27,735 nucleotides of DNA from positions 1-27,735 of the forward strand of contig DAINSK010000045.1 of assembly GCA_036741355.1 (NCBI GenBank), given 5' to 3'. Below, in pieces: positions 6,782 to 14,843 of this stretch (within the stretch, counting starts at the first letter, position 1; each line of letters begins with the position of its first letter). A program made the position numbers and the translations under genes. This DNA comes from JBBRGK01 sp036741355 (lineage in GTDB: Bacteria > Chloroflexota > Dehalococcoidia > CAUJGQ01). Below the pieces are notes generated by a model. That model did not search any database. It was not told the DNA's origin and saw only the letters and a program-made list of their open reading frames with translations.

Positions 6782-8422
6782 GTGCCAAAGCTCACCGGTG
6801 GTCAGGCTCTGGTCCAGTCGCTGAAGCGCGAAGGTATCGACACGATCTTCTGCCTTCCGGGCGTCCAGCTCGACTGGGCATTCGACGCACTCTACGACGA
6901 GCAGGACCACTTTCGCATCTACCACACCCGCCACGAGCAGGCGACGGCCTACATGGCCGATGGCTATGCCCGCAGCACCGGCAAAATCGGCACCTCGCTC
7001 GTCGTGCCAGGTCCGGGGCTGCTCAACATCACCGCGGCGCTCTCGACCGCCTATGCCTGCAATTCTCCGGTGCTCGCGATCTCCGGGCAGATCCGGTCAG
7101 ACCTGATCGGTGTCGGCCGCGGTGTCTTGCACGAGGTTCCAGACCAGCTCGAGTTCATCAACTCCGTCACCAAATGGGCGGGACGGGCGATGAAGCCGGA
7201 AGAGGTGCCCGGCATCGTGCGTGAGGCGTTCCGCCGTCTCACCAGCGGCCGCCCGCGGCCGGTCGAGATCGAGATCCCGCCCGACGTGCTCGAAGCGACC
7301 GGCGAGGTGACACTGCTCGAACCGGGGCCCGAGCCCGTCCTGGCACCCGATTCGGACGCAATCGACCGCGCCGCGCAGGCGCTCGGACGGGCGGAGCGGC
7401 CGTTGATCTTCGCCGGCGGCGGCATCATCGGTGGGAACGCTTCGTCAGAGCTGTTGCGCCTCGCCGAACTGCTCGAAGCGCCCGTGGTGATGACCAGCAA
7501 CGGGCGCGGCGCCGTTTCCGACCGTCATTACCTGGGGCAGGGGCCGTTCGCAGGCAAAGACCTGGTGCCCCGCGCAGACGTGGTGCTGGCCGTGGGAACG
7601 CGCTTTGTCATGCCGGCAACGCTGCCCTGGGGGGTGAAGCCGGAGCAGACCGTCATCCAGATCGATATCGACCCGGAAGAGGTCGGGCGCAACTACATTC
7701 CTCAGATCGGCATCGTCGGCGACGCCCGCGTCAGCCTGACGCAACTGGCTGAGCGCGCTCAGCGCTACAACCGCAAGCGTCCATCTCGCAAAGAGGAGCT
7801 GACAGCCCTCAAGGCTCGGCTGACCGAACAGCTCAACAGCGTGCACCCGCAGTCCGACTATGGCAACGTCCTGCGCGACGAGTTGCCGGACGACGGCATC
7901 CTCGTCAGCGAGATGACGCAGGTCGGTTACTGGTCGAACCAGGGCTTTCGGGTCTACCAGCCTCGCACCTATATCACGCCGGGATACCAGGGAACGTTGG
8001 GCTACGGCTTCGCCACCGCGCTCGGCGTGAAGGCGGGGAACCCCAACACGAAGGTCGTATCGATCAACGGCGATGGCGGCTTCATGTACACGATGCAGGA
8101 GCTATCGACGATGGTTCGTCACGGAATCAACCTGGTAACAGTCGTTTTCAATGACAACGCGTACGGCAACGTGCGCCGCATTCAAACCGAACAGTTCAAC
8201 GGCCGCACGATCGCCTCGGATCTGTTGAACCCGGACTTCGTCAAGCTCGTGGAAAGCTTCGGAATCGAGGGACGGCGCGCCAAGGGACCGGAGGGTTTAC
8301 GCTCCGCGTTGCGCGAGTCGCTGGCGGCCGACCGGCCGGTGCTGATCGAAGTTCCGGTGGAGATGATGCCTAACATGCAGCGGTTGACCGGGCCGATGAA
8401 CAATCCGCCTCCGCGGCCGTAG
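6782..8422 (+). CDS. Thiamine-diphosphate-dependent enzyme, acetolactate synthase-like
   Basis: A 546-aa protein with the three-domain layout of the POX/ALS/decarboxylase ThDP family. The N-terminal pyrimidine-binding domain (about 1-170) carries the activating Glu52 in RHEQATAYMADGYAR. The central domain (about 190-330) includes LIFAGGGIIGGNA. The C-terminal pyrophosphate-binding domain has the ThDP/Mg motif from Gly430 (GDGGF) to NDN (457-459). Such enzymes ligate or decarboxylate 2-keto acids or 2-hydroxyacyl-CoA. I cannot assign the substrate; a housekeeping acetolactate synthase seems less likely because no regulatory subunit gene is adjacent and the neighbours look catabolic. The start is GTG 6782, with GGCAGGGGGA about 6 nt upstream. 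An LLM oxidoreductase gene follows 61 bp later. Confidence 0.88.
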   Translation: MPKLTGGQALVQSLKREGIDTIFCLPGVQLDWAFDALYDEQDHFRIYHTRHEQATAYMADGYARSTGKIGTSLVVPGPGLLNITAALSTAYACNSPVLAISGQIRSDLIGVGRGVLHEVPDQLEFINSVTKWAGRAMKPEEVPGIVREAFRRLTSGRPRPVEIEIPPDVLEATGEVTLLEPGPEPVLAPDSDAIDRAAQALGRAERPLIFAGGGIIGGNASSELLRLAELLEAPVVMTSNGRGAVSDRHYLGQGPFAGKDLVPRADVVLAVGTRFVMPATLPWGVKPEQTVIQIDIDPEEVGRNYIPQIGIVGDARVSLTQLAERAQRYNRKRPSRKEELTALKARLTEQLNSVHPQSDYGNVLRDELPDDGILVSEMTQVGYWSNQGFRVYQPRTYITPGYQGTLGYGFATALGVKAGNPNTKVVSINGDGGFMYTMQELSTMVRHGINLVTVVFNDNAYGNVRRIQTEQFNGRTIASDLLNPDFVKLVESFGIEGRRAKGPEGLRSALRESLAADRPVLIEVPVEMMPNMQRLTGPMNNPPPRP

Positions 8423-8483
8423 CTTTTCCAAATTAGGGCGTCCCCGGCCGCGATCCGGCGCGTCGGAGGGATAAGGACCGCGG

Positions 8484-9500
8484 ATGGCGCAGGCGCAACG
8501 CTGGGGATTCTCGCTGCCGCTGGAAGGCGTCAGCCTGGCCGACCACCGGGAATTGATCCAGGAGGCCGAGCGTGACGGCTATACCGACGCCTGGACCCTG
8601 GAGGTGGACGGCGCCGACTGTTTCACGCCGCTCGCTCTCGCCGCCGCGTGGTCCGAACGGCTGCGCCTTGGCACCGCCATCGCCAACGTCTACACACGTA
8701 CGCCGTCGGTACTGGCGATGTCTGCCGCGGCCATGTCGGAAGCGGCACCCGGCCGGTTCGTGCTCGGCGTCGGCTCCTCGTCACCGGCGATCGTCCAGGA
8801 GTGGGGCGGCTTGCCGTTCGTAGAGCCATTTGCTCAGACACGTGACACGGTGCTCGCTCTTCGCGACCTGCTCGCCGGCAAGCGGGTGACTGTCGATACG
8901 GAGCGAGTCCACATCCACGGGCTGCGGCTATCCCGCCCGCCTGCCGGGGATGTACCTCTCTATATTGCCGGCTTGAGGGCAGGCATGCTGCGGCTGGCCG
9001 GACGGATGGGCGACGGCGTGATGATCAACTGGTTGGCGCCCACGGATGTGCCCATAGTAGTCTCGATCGCGAAGCAAGCGGCGGCGGAAGCCGGTCGAGA
9101 TCCAGACGCACTCGACGTCGTCTGTCGCATCTTTGTTTTCGTGGGAGACGACGTCGAAGCAGCCCGTACCAGAGGCCGGCGCGAGATCGCGGCCTACCTT
9201 ACAACCCCCGTTTACGAAGCGTTCCACGTCTGGCTTGGACGAGGCGAAACATTGCGCCCGATGACCGAGGCCTGGCGAGCGGGCGATCGTCGCGGGGCGG
9301 TTGGGCAGATCCCGGATTCGGTCGTCGACGAACTGTTGGTGATCGGCTCGGCGGAGCAGTGCCGGCGCCGTATCCAAGAGTACGTCGACAACGGCGTTAC
9401 CACGCCGGTGCTGCACTTCATGCCGGCCGGCGCAACGCCTGAGACGCTCGGCCGCATGTCGAGCGACGCGCTGCGTGCGCTGGCACCGGCGCGATGGTAG
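8484..9500 (+). CDS. LLM-class (F420- or FMN-dependent) oxidoreductase 1
   Basis: A 338-aa luciferase-like monooxygenase-family TIM barrel. Typical stretches are RLGTAIANVYTRTP (61-74), which contributes to the flavin/F420 pocket in this family, GRFVLGVG (90-97), and a C-terminal IGSAEQCRRRIQEYVDNGVTTPVLHF that matches the usual 'G t ee v ... l ... y ... aGv' ending. F420 is the common cofactor in actinobacterial and chloroflexal members, but sequence alone does not exclude FMN. AAGGA lies about 7 nt before the ATG. The gene is 61 bp after the ThDP enzyme gene and 52 bp before a GNAT gene on the same strand, so probably one transcript. It is one of three divergent LLM paralogues in the window. 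Confidence 0.88.
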   Translation: MAQAQRWGFSLPLEGVSLADHRELIQEAERDGYTDAWTLEVDGADCFTPLALAAAWSERLRLGTAIANVYTRTPSVLAMSAAAMSEAAPGRFVLGVGSSSPAIVQEWGGLPFVEPFAQTRDTVLALRDLLAGKRVTVDTERVHIHGLRLSRPPAGDVPLYIAGLRAGMLRLAGRMGDGVMINWLAPTDVPIVVSIAKQAAAEAGRDPDALDVVCRIFVFVGDDVEAARTRGRREIAAYLTTPVYEAFHVWLGRGETLRPMTEAWRAGDRRGAVGQIPDSVVDELLVIGSAEQCRRRIQEYVDNGVTTPVLHFMPAGATPETLGRMSSDALRALAPARW

Positions 9501-9552
9501 GTGATCGCCCTGGACGCTGGTCGAACCCACCGGCAGGCGGTAGGTTCTCTTG

Positions 9553-10161
9553 GTGAAGTTGCCGTTTCGACCGCCCCGACCCCCTGCGATCACCATTGAG
9601 CGGCTCACGGCGGCGGAGGTGGCGCCGTTCGTAGAGCAGATCGGGGAGGTCTACGGCGCCGCGTTCGCGCCGCCGCCCTACAACCGCGGTCCAGCGCAGG
9701 TGCCTGCATTTGTTCGGTCGCTCATGCAGCACGCCCAGAATCCGGACTTCTGCTGCTGTTTCGCGCGTGCGACCGGCGGCGGACGCCTCCTCGGGTTCAC
9801 CTACGGATACACCGGGCGTCCCGGCCAGTGGTGGCGCGACGTCGTCGCGGCCTCCATGGAGCCAAACGAGGTCCGCATATGGCTCGACGGACAATTTGAG
9901 TTCGTCGAGCTCGCGGTGGTTCCCGAGGCGCAGGGACATGGGATCGGCGGCCGCCTGCACGATGCGCTGCTCGAAGGCCAGCGCCATAAAGTAGCGACGC
10001 TGTCGACGATCCAGCAGGACACGGCGGCGTTCCAGTTGTACCGAAAACGCGGTTGGGTGGTGCTGTTGCAGGATGTGGCATTCCCATTCGTCGCCGAACC
10101 GTACTGGATCATGGGCATCGATCTAAATCAATGGCGCTCACGCGGTAAGGTGTTGGACTGA
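9553..10161 (+). CDS. GNAT-family N-acetyltransferase
   Basis: A 202-aa GNAT protein. Motif A is clear: EFVELAVVPEAQGHGIGGRLHDALL (about 116-140), with the acetyl-CoA pyrophosphate loop QGHGIG at 127-132. Motif B follows (AAFQLYRKRGW), where the Tyr is the usual general-acid position. Substrate unknown. The start is probably GTG 9553; a TTG directly before it (9550) is also possible, and AGGCGGTAGG lies upstream. It is the last gene of the plus-strand run and converges on a minus-strand gene 22 bp away. Confidence 0.82.
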   Translation: MKLPFRPPRPPAITIERLTAAEVAPFVEQIGEVYGAAFAPPPYNRGPAQVPAFVRSLMQHAQNPDFCCCFARATGGGRLLGFTYGYTGRPGQWWRDVVAASMEPNEVRIWLDGQFEFVELAVVPEAQGHGIGGRLHDALLEGQRHKVATLSTIQQDTAAFQLYRKRGWVVLLQDVAFPFVAEPYWIMGIDLNQWRSRGKVLD

Positions 10162-10183
10162 TCAGCGGTTGTGATGGTGCCCC

Positions 10184-10636
10184 CTACGGAGTGCCGGGAT
10201 CGCCGAACGAATTCTCCAGACGTGCCCGCATCTCGTCGGCTCTACGTTCGACCTCTGACTCCAGGTCGCGCAGTTCGCCGATGCGCGGCGAAAGGCCGGC
10301 GATCGCTCCCAGCCCACGTTGCCCCAACCCTTCACGCCCTTCGCGCAGAAGCTCCGTACTGGTGCCAGTCAGCCGGTCCAATGCATCCAGCACGGCGTCC
10401 GCTCCGTGTGGGTTGTTCGGATGGTCGTGCCGCCGGCCGATCGCAACCAGCAGCCCCACCAAGCGATCGACCGCCGTTTCGGTGGCGGCAATCAACTGTT
10501 GTGGCACGCCCTCCCCGCCGTTAGCTGCCACCTCGTCGTGTACCACCTGGCCCCACCGGGCCATCGTGTCGCGATATTCGCTCGAAATACGGCGCAGCCA
10601 GTCGAAAAAGTCCTTGTCGGCGTGGAGTTCCTGCAT
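10184..10636 (-). CDS. Hypothetical helical protein
   Basis: A 150-aa protein of unknown family. It is acidic/basic amphipathic throughout, with a Trp-containing N-terminus (FFDWLRRISSEYRDTMARWGQ) and a C-terminal stretch that looks coiled-coil (ELRDLESEVERRADEMRARLENSF). There is no signal peptide, membrane segment or Cys. I start at ATG 10636, with GGAAG about 9 nt upstream; an in-frame ATG at 10687 would add 17 basic residues. The composition recalls phasin-like or polyester-synthase-accessory helical proteins, but that is only resemblance. It is 94 bp downstream of the HAD gene on the same strand. Confidence 0.6.
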   Translation of the reverse strand: MQELHADKDFFDWLRRISSEYRDTMARWGQVVHDEVAANGGEGVPQQLIAATETAVDRLVGLLVAIGRRHDHPNNPHGADAVLDALDRLTGTSTELLREGREGLGQRGLGAIAGLSPRIGELRDLESEVERRADEMRARLENSFGDPGTP

Positions 10637-10730
10637 GGGCCTGCTTCCGCGCGGCCGGCCATTGTTTATACGCGCCTGGCCGGTCAACGGTTATATTGGC
10701 TGTTTTGCTCGGTTGCGGGTTTTCATCGGG

Positions 10731-11465
10731 TCACACAAAACCCTCGACGAGCGCGGGAAGCTCGGCAAGGTTGGCAATCACGGCCGTTGGCTTCACGTAA
10801 TCCGGTATCGTGGTCGCGCGTCCGTTGGTTTTCAACACCGCCCGCATGCCGGCATTCAAGCCGCCGCTGATGTCGTCTATCGGGCGATCGCCGATCATTA
10901 CGCAGTTCTCGTGCGGTACGCCGAGTCGACCGGCGATCGTCTGAAATGCCGCGGCGTGGGGCTTGGAGTGCGGCAGATCAGAGGTGTACACCAATTCGTC
11001 CAGGTAACGGTCCAGGCCGTGCGTCGCCAGGTGAGCGTTGTGCCACTCTGCCGCCCACCACGTGTTGGAAAGCAGCCCCAAGCGGTATCCCTTGCTGCGC
11101 AGATACTCCAGCGTCGGTTGCGCGTCGGGAAAGGGTTGCGCCCAGCCGTCGAGCGCCCGGGCGCACGCATCGAGGACCTCGACGATTTCGTCCTCGGCGA
11201 GATGCCGGCCCATGCGCCGGTAACCGTCGAGGACCAGCCCCGATGGAGGACCGCTCCAGTGATCGGTATCGACTCGGCGCCAGTGTTCGGTTTCGGCGTC
11301 CAACAAGGCCTGAACAAACTCCTCTTCGCCCGGAAGGCCGTCTCTTGGCGAGGCGCAAAGCTGCCGGTACGTGCTGCGCCAGCGGACGGCCACCTCCGAC
11401 TCCCAATTCGGATAGTCGAGCAGCGTTCCGCCCAGGTCGAAAATAATAGCGCGAACGCGGGGCAT
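10731..11465 (-). CDS. HAD-superfamily hydrolase
   Basis: A 244-aa HAD hydrolase with an alpha-helical cap between motifs I and II. Motif I is IIFDLGGTLLD (nucleophile Asp10), motif II LLSNT (Ser133), motif III the lysine of HSKPH (Lys168), motif IV MIGDRPIDD (Asp193, with Asp197/198). Position +2 after the nucleophile is Gly12, not the Asp that acts as general acid in most HAD phosphatases. This DLGGT variant is seen in other HAD proteins, so the reaction could be unusual or slow. Substrate unknown. AGAGGAG lies about 10 nt before the ATG at 11465. Confidence 0.85.
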   Translation of the reverse strand: MPRVRAIIFDLGGTLLDYPNWESEVAVRWRSTYRQLCASPRDGLPGEEEFVQALLDAETEHWRRVDTDHWSGPPSGLVLDGYRRMGRHLAEDEIVEVLDACARALDGWAQPFPDAQPTLEYLRSKGYRLGLLSNTWWAAEWHNAHLATHGLDRYLDELVYTSDLPHSKPHAAAFQTIAGRLGVPHENCVMIGDRPIDDISGGLNAGMRAVLKTNGRATTIPDYVKPTAVIANLAELPALVEGFV

Positions 11466-11586
11466 CGGTTGGCCGCTCCTCTAGTGCCGTGTTGTTGCAT
11501 CGTGCTTTACTCGGTGCATACCCGCTAGACTGCGGGCCGCCCGAATGCATCGCTACGGCAAAGGGTAGCAGGAATGGCCGGGAGCG

Positions 11587-11614
11587 AAAAAAGGCCGGCG
11601 GCGTGAGCCGCCGG
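11587..11614 (-). terminator. Intrinsic terminator
   Basis: On the minus strand CCGGCGGC-TCAC-GCCGCCGG forms a perfect 8-bp GC stem with a 4-nt loop, followed by CC and six Ts. It sits 33 bp after the stop of the small membrane-anchored protein gene (11648-12028) and separates it from the HAD gene. It is the only canonical rho-independent terminator I found in the window. Confidence 0.88.
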
Positions 11615-11647
11615 ACCTGATATCCCGGCTGCGATCGACGCATCCGA

Positions 11648-12028
11648 TTAGGGCATCAGTTTCTTCACCATGTAGCCGAGCGAGAAGCCAAGGAACAGCG
11701 CCCCGGCTGGGTGCTCTCGGCAGAAGCTCATCGTGTCGCTCCACATGTCGGCCGGCGTGTGCTGGTCCAAGTATTGCGCACCCTGCTCGAGAGGCTTGGC
11801 GGCCGCCTCGGCGGCCCGATCCACGCCTGGAACCGGTGCATTGCTGGCCTGGTCTCGCATGATGTGCGCTACGGTACGCAGTGTGTCCGCTGCTCTACCC
11901 TTCCCGGCATCCACCTGGGACGAGAGGTTGTCCCCTATACTAGCCCGGTTATCGGTCTGTGGTGTCGCCCCCCCGACTCTTTGCATACGGCCGTTCTTGT
12001 CTTCCCCGTTCCGCGCTTCCTCAGCCAT
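11648..12028 (-). CDS. Small C-terminally membrane-anchored protein, ElaB/YqjD/DUF883-like architecture
   Basis: A 126-aa protein with a polar N-terminus (about 1-45), an amphipathic helical middle (ADTLRTVAHIMRDQ...DRAAEAAAKPLEQGAQYLDQ) and a hydrophobic C-terminal helix PAGALFLGFSLGYMVKKLMP (about 107-126). The arrangement and the phrase 'REHPAGALFLGFSLGY' resemble ElaB/YqjD/DUF883-type membrane-anchored stress proteins; I would not claim true homology. Start ATG 12028 has AAAGGA 9 nt upstream, whereas longer in-frame starts add residues with no coding look. A TATACT (minus strand, about 12097-12102) lies upstream but lacks a -35 at normal spacing. It ends in a strong terminator, so it is a single-gene unit. 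Confidence 0.7.
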   Translation of the reverse strand: MAEEARNGEDKNGRMQRVGGATPQTDNRASIGDNLSSQVDAGKGRAADTLRTVAHIMRDQASNAPVPGVDRAAEAAAKPLEQGAQYLDQHTPADMWSDTMSFCREHPAGALFLGFSLGYMVKKLMP

Positions 12029-12219
12029 GTTCTTTGGTCCTTTCGTTGCGACGGGCGGCTGCATGAGCGGCCACCTCTTTAGATACACTCTTTCTAGTAT
12101 AGGAGTCCGGCGGAGCGGCGCATGCTCCCAACGCAGTATCCCATCCAGTTCACTCTGTAAAGGCGTCCTCTGCGGGTAATACAAAACGCTCAAGCATGAC
12201 CGCTGCCTCGACTGGGCTC

Positions 12220-12573
12220 TCAGTGCGCGCTAGCCTGGCCTGCCAGCTTCATCAGCGCGTCGCCGTCGAGTCGGCAGGTGGTCCAGTCGTCCATCATCCG
12301 GGCGCCGAGGCCCCTGTAGAACCCGATTGACGGCTCGTTCCAATTGAGCACCGCCCACTCCACTCTGCCGCAGCCCCGTTCCACCGCGGTCTGCGCCAGG
12401 CGGCCGAGCAGCGCCTTGCCGATACCTAGCCCGCGGCGATCGGGGAGGACGAAAAGGTCCTCCAGGTGGATTCCCGGCTTCGCCTGAAACGTCGAGTAGT
12501 TGTGAAAGAAAAGCAGCAGGCACTTCGTTGCGTGGCGGGGTAAATCCCTTGAACGTTTCCTCTGATAGGTCAT
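12220..12573 (-). pseudogene. N-terminally truncated GNAT acetyltransferase remnant
   Basis: The reading frame from ATG 12573 encodes 117 aa. From about residue 17 it matches the second half of a GNAT of the 'LFFHNYSTF...LEDLFV...RRGLGIGKALL...WNEPSIGFYRGLGA' type (spermidine/diamine-acetyltransferase-like), including the acetyl-CoA loop RRGLGIG. The normal first 60 or so residues are missing. Upstream in frame the sequence runs into the antisense of the dienelactone hydrolase gene, so they are not simply in another frame nearby. The first 15 residues (MTYQRKRSRDLPRHATK) look like junction sequence. It could still yield a half-domain, but most likely it is a remnant cut by arrival of the neighbouring operon. 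Confidence 0.7.
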
Positions 12574-12576
12574 ACT
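12549..12576 (+). promoter_or_regulatory. Candidate promoter of the dienelactone hydrolase operon
   Basis: TTGAAC (12549-12554), a 16-nt spacer, then CATACT (12571-12576); each hexamer matches 4/6 of the sigma-70 consensus. The predicted transcript start is about 30 nt before the GTG at 12613. It lies across the truncated end of the GNAT remnant. Confidence 0.4.
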
Positions 12577-12587
12577 GGCTTCAGTAT
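12572..12587. promoter_or_regulatory. Candidate operator, 6-4-6 palindrome
   Basis: ATACTG-GCTT-CAGTAT is a perfect inverted repeat overlapping the proposed -10 and transcript start of the dienelactone hydrolase operon. That is the position expected for a repressor site. No dedicated regulator gene is adjacent. Confidence 0.45.
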
Positions 12588-12612
12588 CTTTGGCGCTGAA
12601 AGGACGAACACC

Positions 12613-13365
12613 GTGTACGAAGGCCAGCTCGCAGAGACCGTGCGCTATCGCGGCTTCCAGGGCGACGAGATCGAGGCATATTTCGGACGCCCGTTGACCC
12701 AGCAGCCGCATCCTGGTGTTATCGTCATCCACCACATGCCGGGTTGGGATGAGTGGACGCGGGAAGTAGTGCGCAAGTTCGCGCACCACGGCTATGCCGC
12801 CGTCTCCCCGAACCTGTACTCGCGCGAAGGCCCCGGCAGCATGGACGACGTCGTGGCCAAGGTCCGCGCCGCCGGCGGCACACCAGACGACCGTTGTGTT
12901 GGCGACGTCGAGGGATCGGTCAATTATCTGCGTGCCCTACCATACATGAATGGTAAGGTCGGCGTGATCGGCTTCTGTTCTGGCGGCCGGCAGACGTATC
13001 TGGTGGCCGGTACGCTGTCAAACATCGACGCCGCCGTGGATTGCTGGGGCGGAAATGTCATCACCAGCGCGGACAAGTTGACGCCGCGCCAGCCCGTCGC
13101 GCCGATCGACCTGACCAATAAGATCAGTTGCCCCGTGCTGGGGCTCTTCGGCAACGAAGATGCCAACCCATCGCCCGACCAGGTGAACGCCACGGAGGCC
13201 GAGCTTAAGAAGTTCGGCAAGACGTACGAGTTTCACCGGTACGACAACGCGGGGCACGGATTCTTTGCCGTTGACCGGCCGTCCTACCGTCCGACCGCCG
13301 CGGTCGAAGGCTGGAAGCAAGTATTCAACTGGTTCCGGACATATTTGAACGGCCCGGCGGGCTGA
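12613..13365 (+). CDS. Dienelactone hydrolase family protein
   Basis: A 250-aa alpha/beta hydrolase of the dienelactone hydrolase family. The Cys-His-Asp triad is visible: Cys122 in the nucleophile elbow IGFCSGG, Asp183 in LFGNEDANPS and His215 in AGHGFF. Length and order match carboxymethylenebutenolidase-type enzymes, which open lactone rings in aromatic degradation; many relatives act on other esters. The start is GTG 12613, with AAAGGA about 10 nt upstream. A DUF6295-like gene follows 17 bp later and an LLM oxidoreductase gene after that, so it is probably one operon. There is no signal peptide, so it should be cytoplasmic. Confidence 0.88.
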   Translation: MYEGQLAETVRYRGFQGDEIEAYFGRPLTQQPHPGVIVIHHMPGWDEWTREVVRKFAHHGYAAVSPNLYSREGPGSMDDVVAKVRAAGGTPDDRCVGDVEGSVNYLRALPYMNGKVGVIGFCSGGRQTYLVAGTLSNIDAAVDCWGGNVITSADKLTPRQPVAPIDLTNKISCPVLGLFGNEDANPSPDQVNATEAELKKFGKTYEFHRYDNAGHGFFAVDRPSYRPTAAVEGWKQVFNWFRTYLNGPAG

Positions 13366-13382
13366 TCCGAGGAGCAACAGAG

Positions 13383-13688
13383 ATGTGTACCTGGATCGTC
13401 GAAAAGGCGGAGATTTCGGGCAGCGGCAAGGGCGCCAACGGCTGGTTCACCCTGAATGGCGCGAACGTCTACTACGACCACCCGTATCACGCGCCGCTGG
13501 ACCACGCGCTCAACATCGATTTCGTGAACGAGGAGCTCGGGCCCGGTGCACGCGTGGCCGTCGAGATGACTGCCGGTTCGGCCAGGCAGCTTGTCCGCGC
13601 CATCCTCGCGGCGCTGGAAACCGCCGAGGATGAGCACGGTCTGGCCGCCGAGATACCGGCCGCAAGTCCATCGCCAGTGCCGGTGTAG
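13383..13688 (+). CDS. Small conserved protein, DUF6295-like
   Basis: A 101-aa protein beginning MCTWIVEKAEISGSGKGANGWF and containing YDHPYHAPLDHALNIDFVNEE and ARVAVEMTAGSARQLVRAI. I recognise this as the DUF6295 type from memory; function unknown. It has conserved-looking His, Asp and Glu residues that could bind metal or ligand. GAGGAG lies 8 nt before the ATG. It is 17 bp after the dienelactone hydrolase gene, suggesting the two products act together. Confidence 0.75.
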   Translation: MCTWIVEKAEISGSGKGANGWFTLNGANVYYDHPYHAPLDHALNIDFVNEELGPGARVAVEMTAGSARQLVRAILAALETAEDEHGLAAEIPAASPSPVPV

Positions 13689-13767
13689 ATGGCCCACGGC
13701 CTTGTGCCTCGGCTATGTCGACAGGTCCCCACGCTAAGTGGCGGGATTCGTCACAAGGAGCACCCGC

Positions 13768-14799
13768 ATGGAGATAGGCATCGGCCTCGACAGCAGCCTC
13801 GGCCTTTCGTTTGCCGATATGCGGGCACTCGCGCGCGAAGCCGCCGGCCTCGGGTACACGAGCGCATGGACGCCTAGCGGCGGTGCGGACAGTGACGGAT
13901 TCCACGTGTGCGCCCAGTGGTCGGTCGCCACGCAAGATCTCCCGGGCGGCAGCCTGACCACCGGCATCGCGGTCATTCCCGCGCCAACTTGGACATCGTC
14001 CACGCTCGCGCGACAGGCCGCCACGCTCGCGACGATCAGCGGCGGGCGCTTCATCCTCGGCATCGGCACCGGCGGCATTTACGGCGCGGACTTTCGGCGC
14101 AGCTACGCTCTGCCGCAGTACCCGGCGGTCGGGGCTATGCGCGACTACCTGGTGACGCTGCGGCGCCTGCTGGCCGGCGAGAAGGTGGAGTACGAGGGGA
14201 AGGCCGTGAGTATGCACGGCCTGCAGATACTCCCCCATTCGGTGAAGGTGCCACTGTATCTGGCCGCGCTCGGACCGCAGATGCTGCGGCTCGCGGGTCA
14301 GCACGCCGATGGCGTGTCGTTGAACTGGTGTACGCCGGAGCAACGCAGGTGGTGCCGCAACCGCATCGGCGAAGGCACGAAGCGCGCCGGTCGCGACCCA
14401 GGCGACGTGACGGTCATGGAATACATCCGTATCTGCGTCGACGAGGACGTCGCCAGGGCCCGTGGCGCCCTGGCCCAGGCGGTTCTGGGCTATGCGCTGG
14501 CCCGTCCCGGGGCTTCAAACGAGCACGGCTATCGCGGCCACTTCGGCAGGATGGGCTTCGAAGGCGTGCTCACAGAGCTCGAGTCCAAACGGGCGGGGGG
14601 CGCCGGGATGCGCGAACTGGTCGCGGCCTGTCCGGATGACCTGCTCCTGGCCGTTGGCTATTTCGGCAAGCCCGATGGGGCCGCCGCAGCCTTCCGCCGC
14701 TTGGCCGAAGGGCTCGACACCGCGGTGGTCCGCGTTGTCGCCGCGAGGCCGGGGATCGAGGCGACACGCGCAGTCATGCAAGCGTGCCGTCCTCAGTAA
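13768..14799 (+). CDS. LLM-class (F420- or FMN-dependent) oxidoreductase 2
   Basis: A 343-aa luciferase-like TIM-barrel protein. Landmarks are GIGLDSSLGLSFADMRALAREAAGLGYTSAW at the N-terminus, LTTGIAVIPAPTW (63-75) and GRFILGIGTGG (93-103), then VPLYLAALGPQMLRLAGQHADGV. ATG 13768 is preferred over an in-frame GTG at 13738, because AAGGAG lies 7 nt upstream of 13768. It sits 79 bp after the DUF6295-like gene and is probably the third gene of the dienelactone hydrolase operon, suggesting oxidation or reduction of a cyclic substrate coupled to ring opening. The cofactor is not decided by sequence alone. Confidence 0.87.
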   Translation: MEIGIGLDSSLGLSFADMRALAREAAGLGYTSAWTPSGGADSDGFHVCAQWSVATQDLPGGSLTTGIAVIPAPTWTSSTLARQAATLATISGGRFILGIGTGGIYGADFRRSYALPQYPAVGAMRDYLVTLRRLLAGEKVEYEGKAVSMHGLQILPHSVKVPLYLAALGPQMLRLAGQHADGVSLNWCTPEQRRWCRNRIGEGTKRAGRDPGDVTVMEYIRICVDEDVARARGALAQAVLGYALARPGASNEHGYRGHFGRMGFEGVLTELESKRAGGAGMRELVAACPDDLLLAVGYFGKPDGAAAAFRRLAEGLDTAVVRVVAARPGIEATRAVMQACRPQ

Positions 14800-14843
14800 C
14801 TAACGCTGCAGCGACCGTCCCCTCCGGCTCCAGCGGTCACGGC

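Noticed and set aside
10191..11528. 445-codon open frame on the + strand
   Set aside because: Antisense to two minus-strand genes including the HAD hydrolase, with no recognisable motifs.
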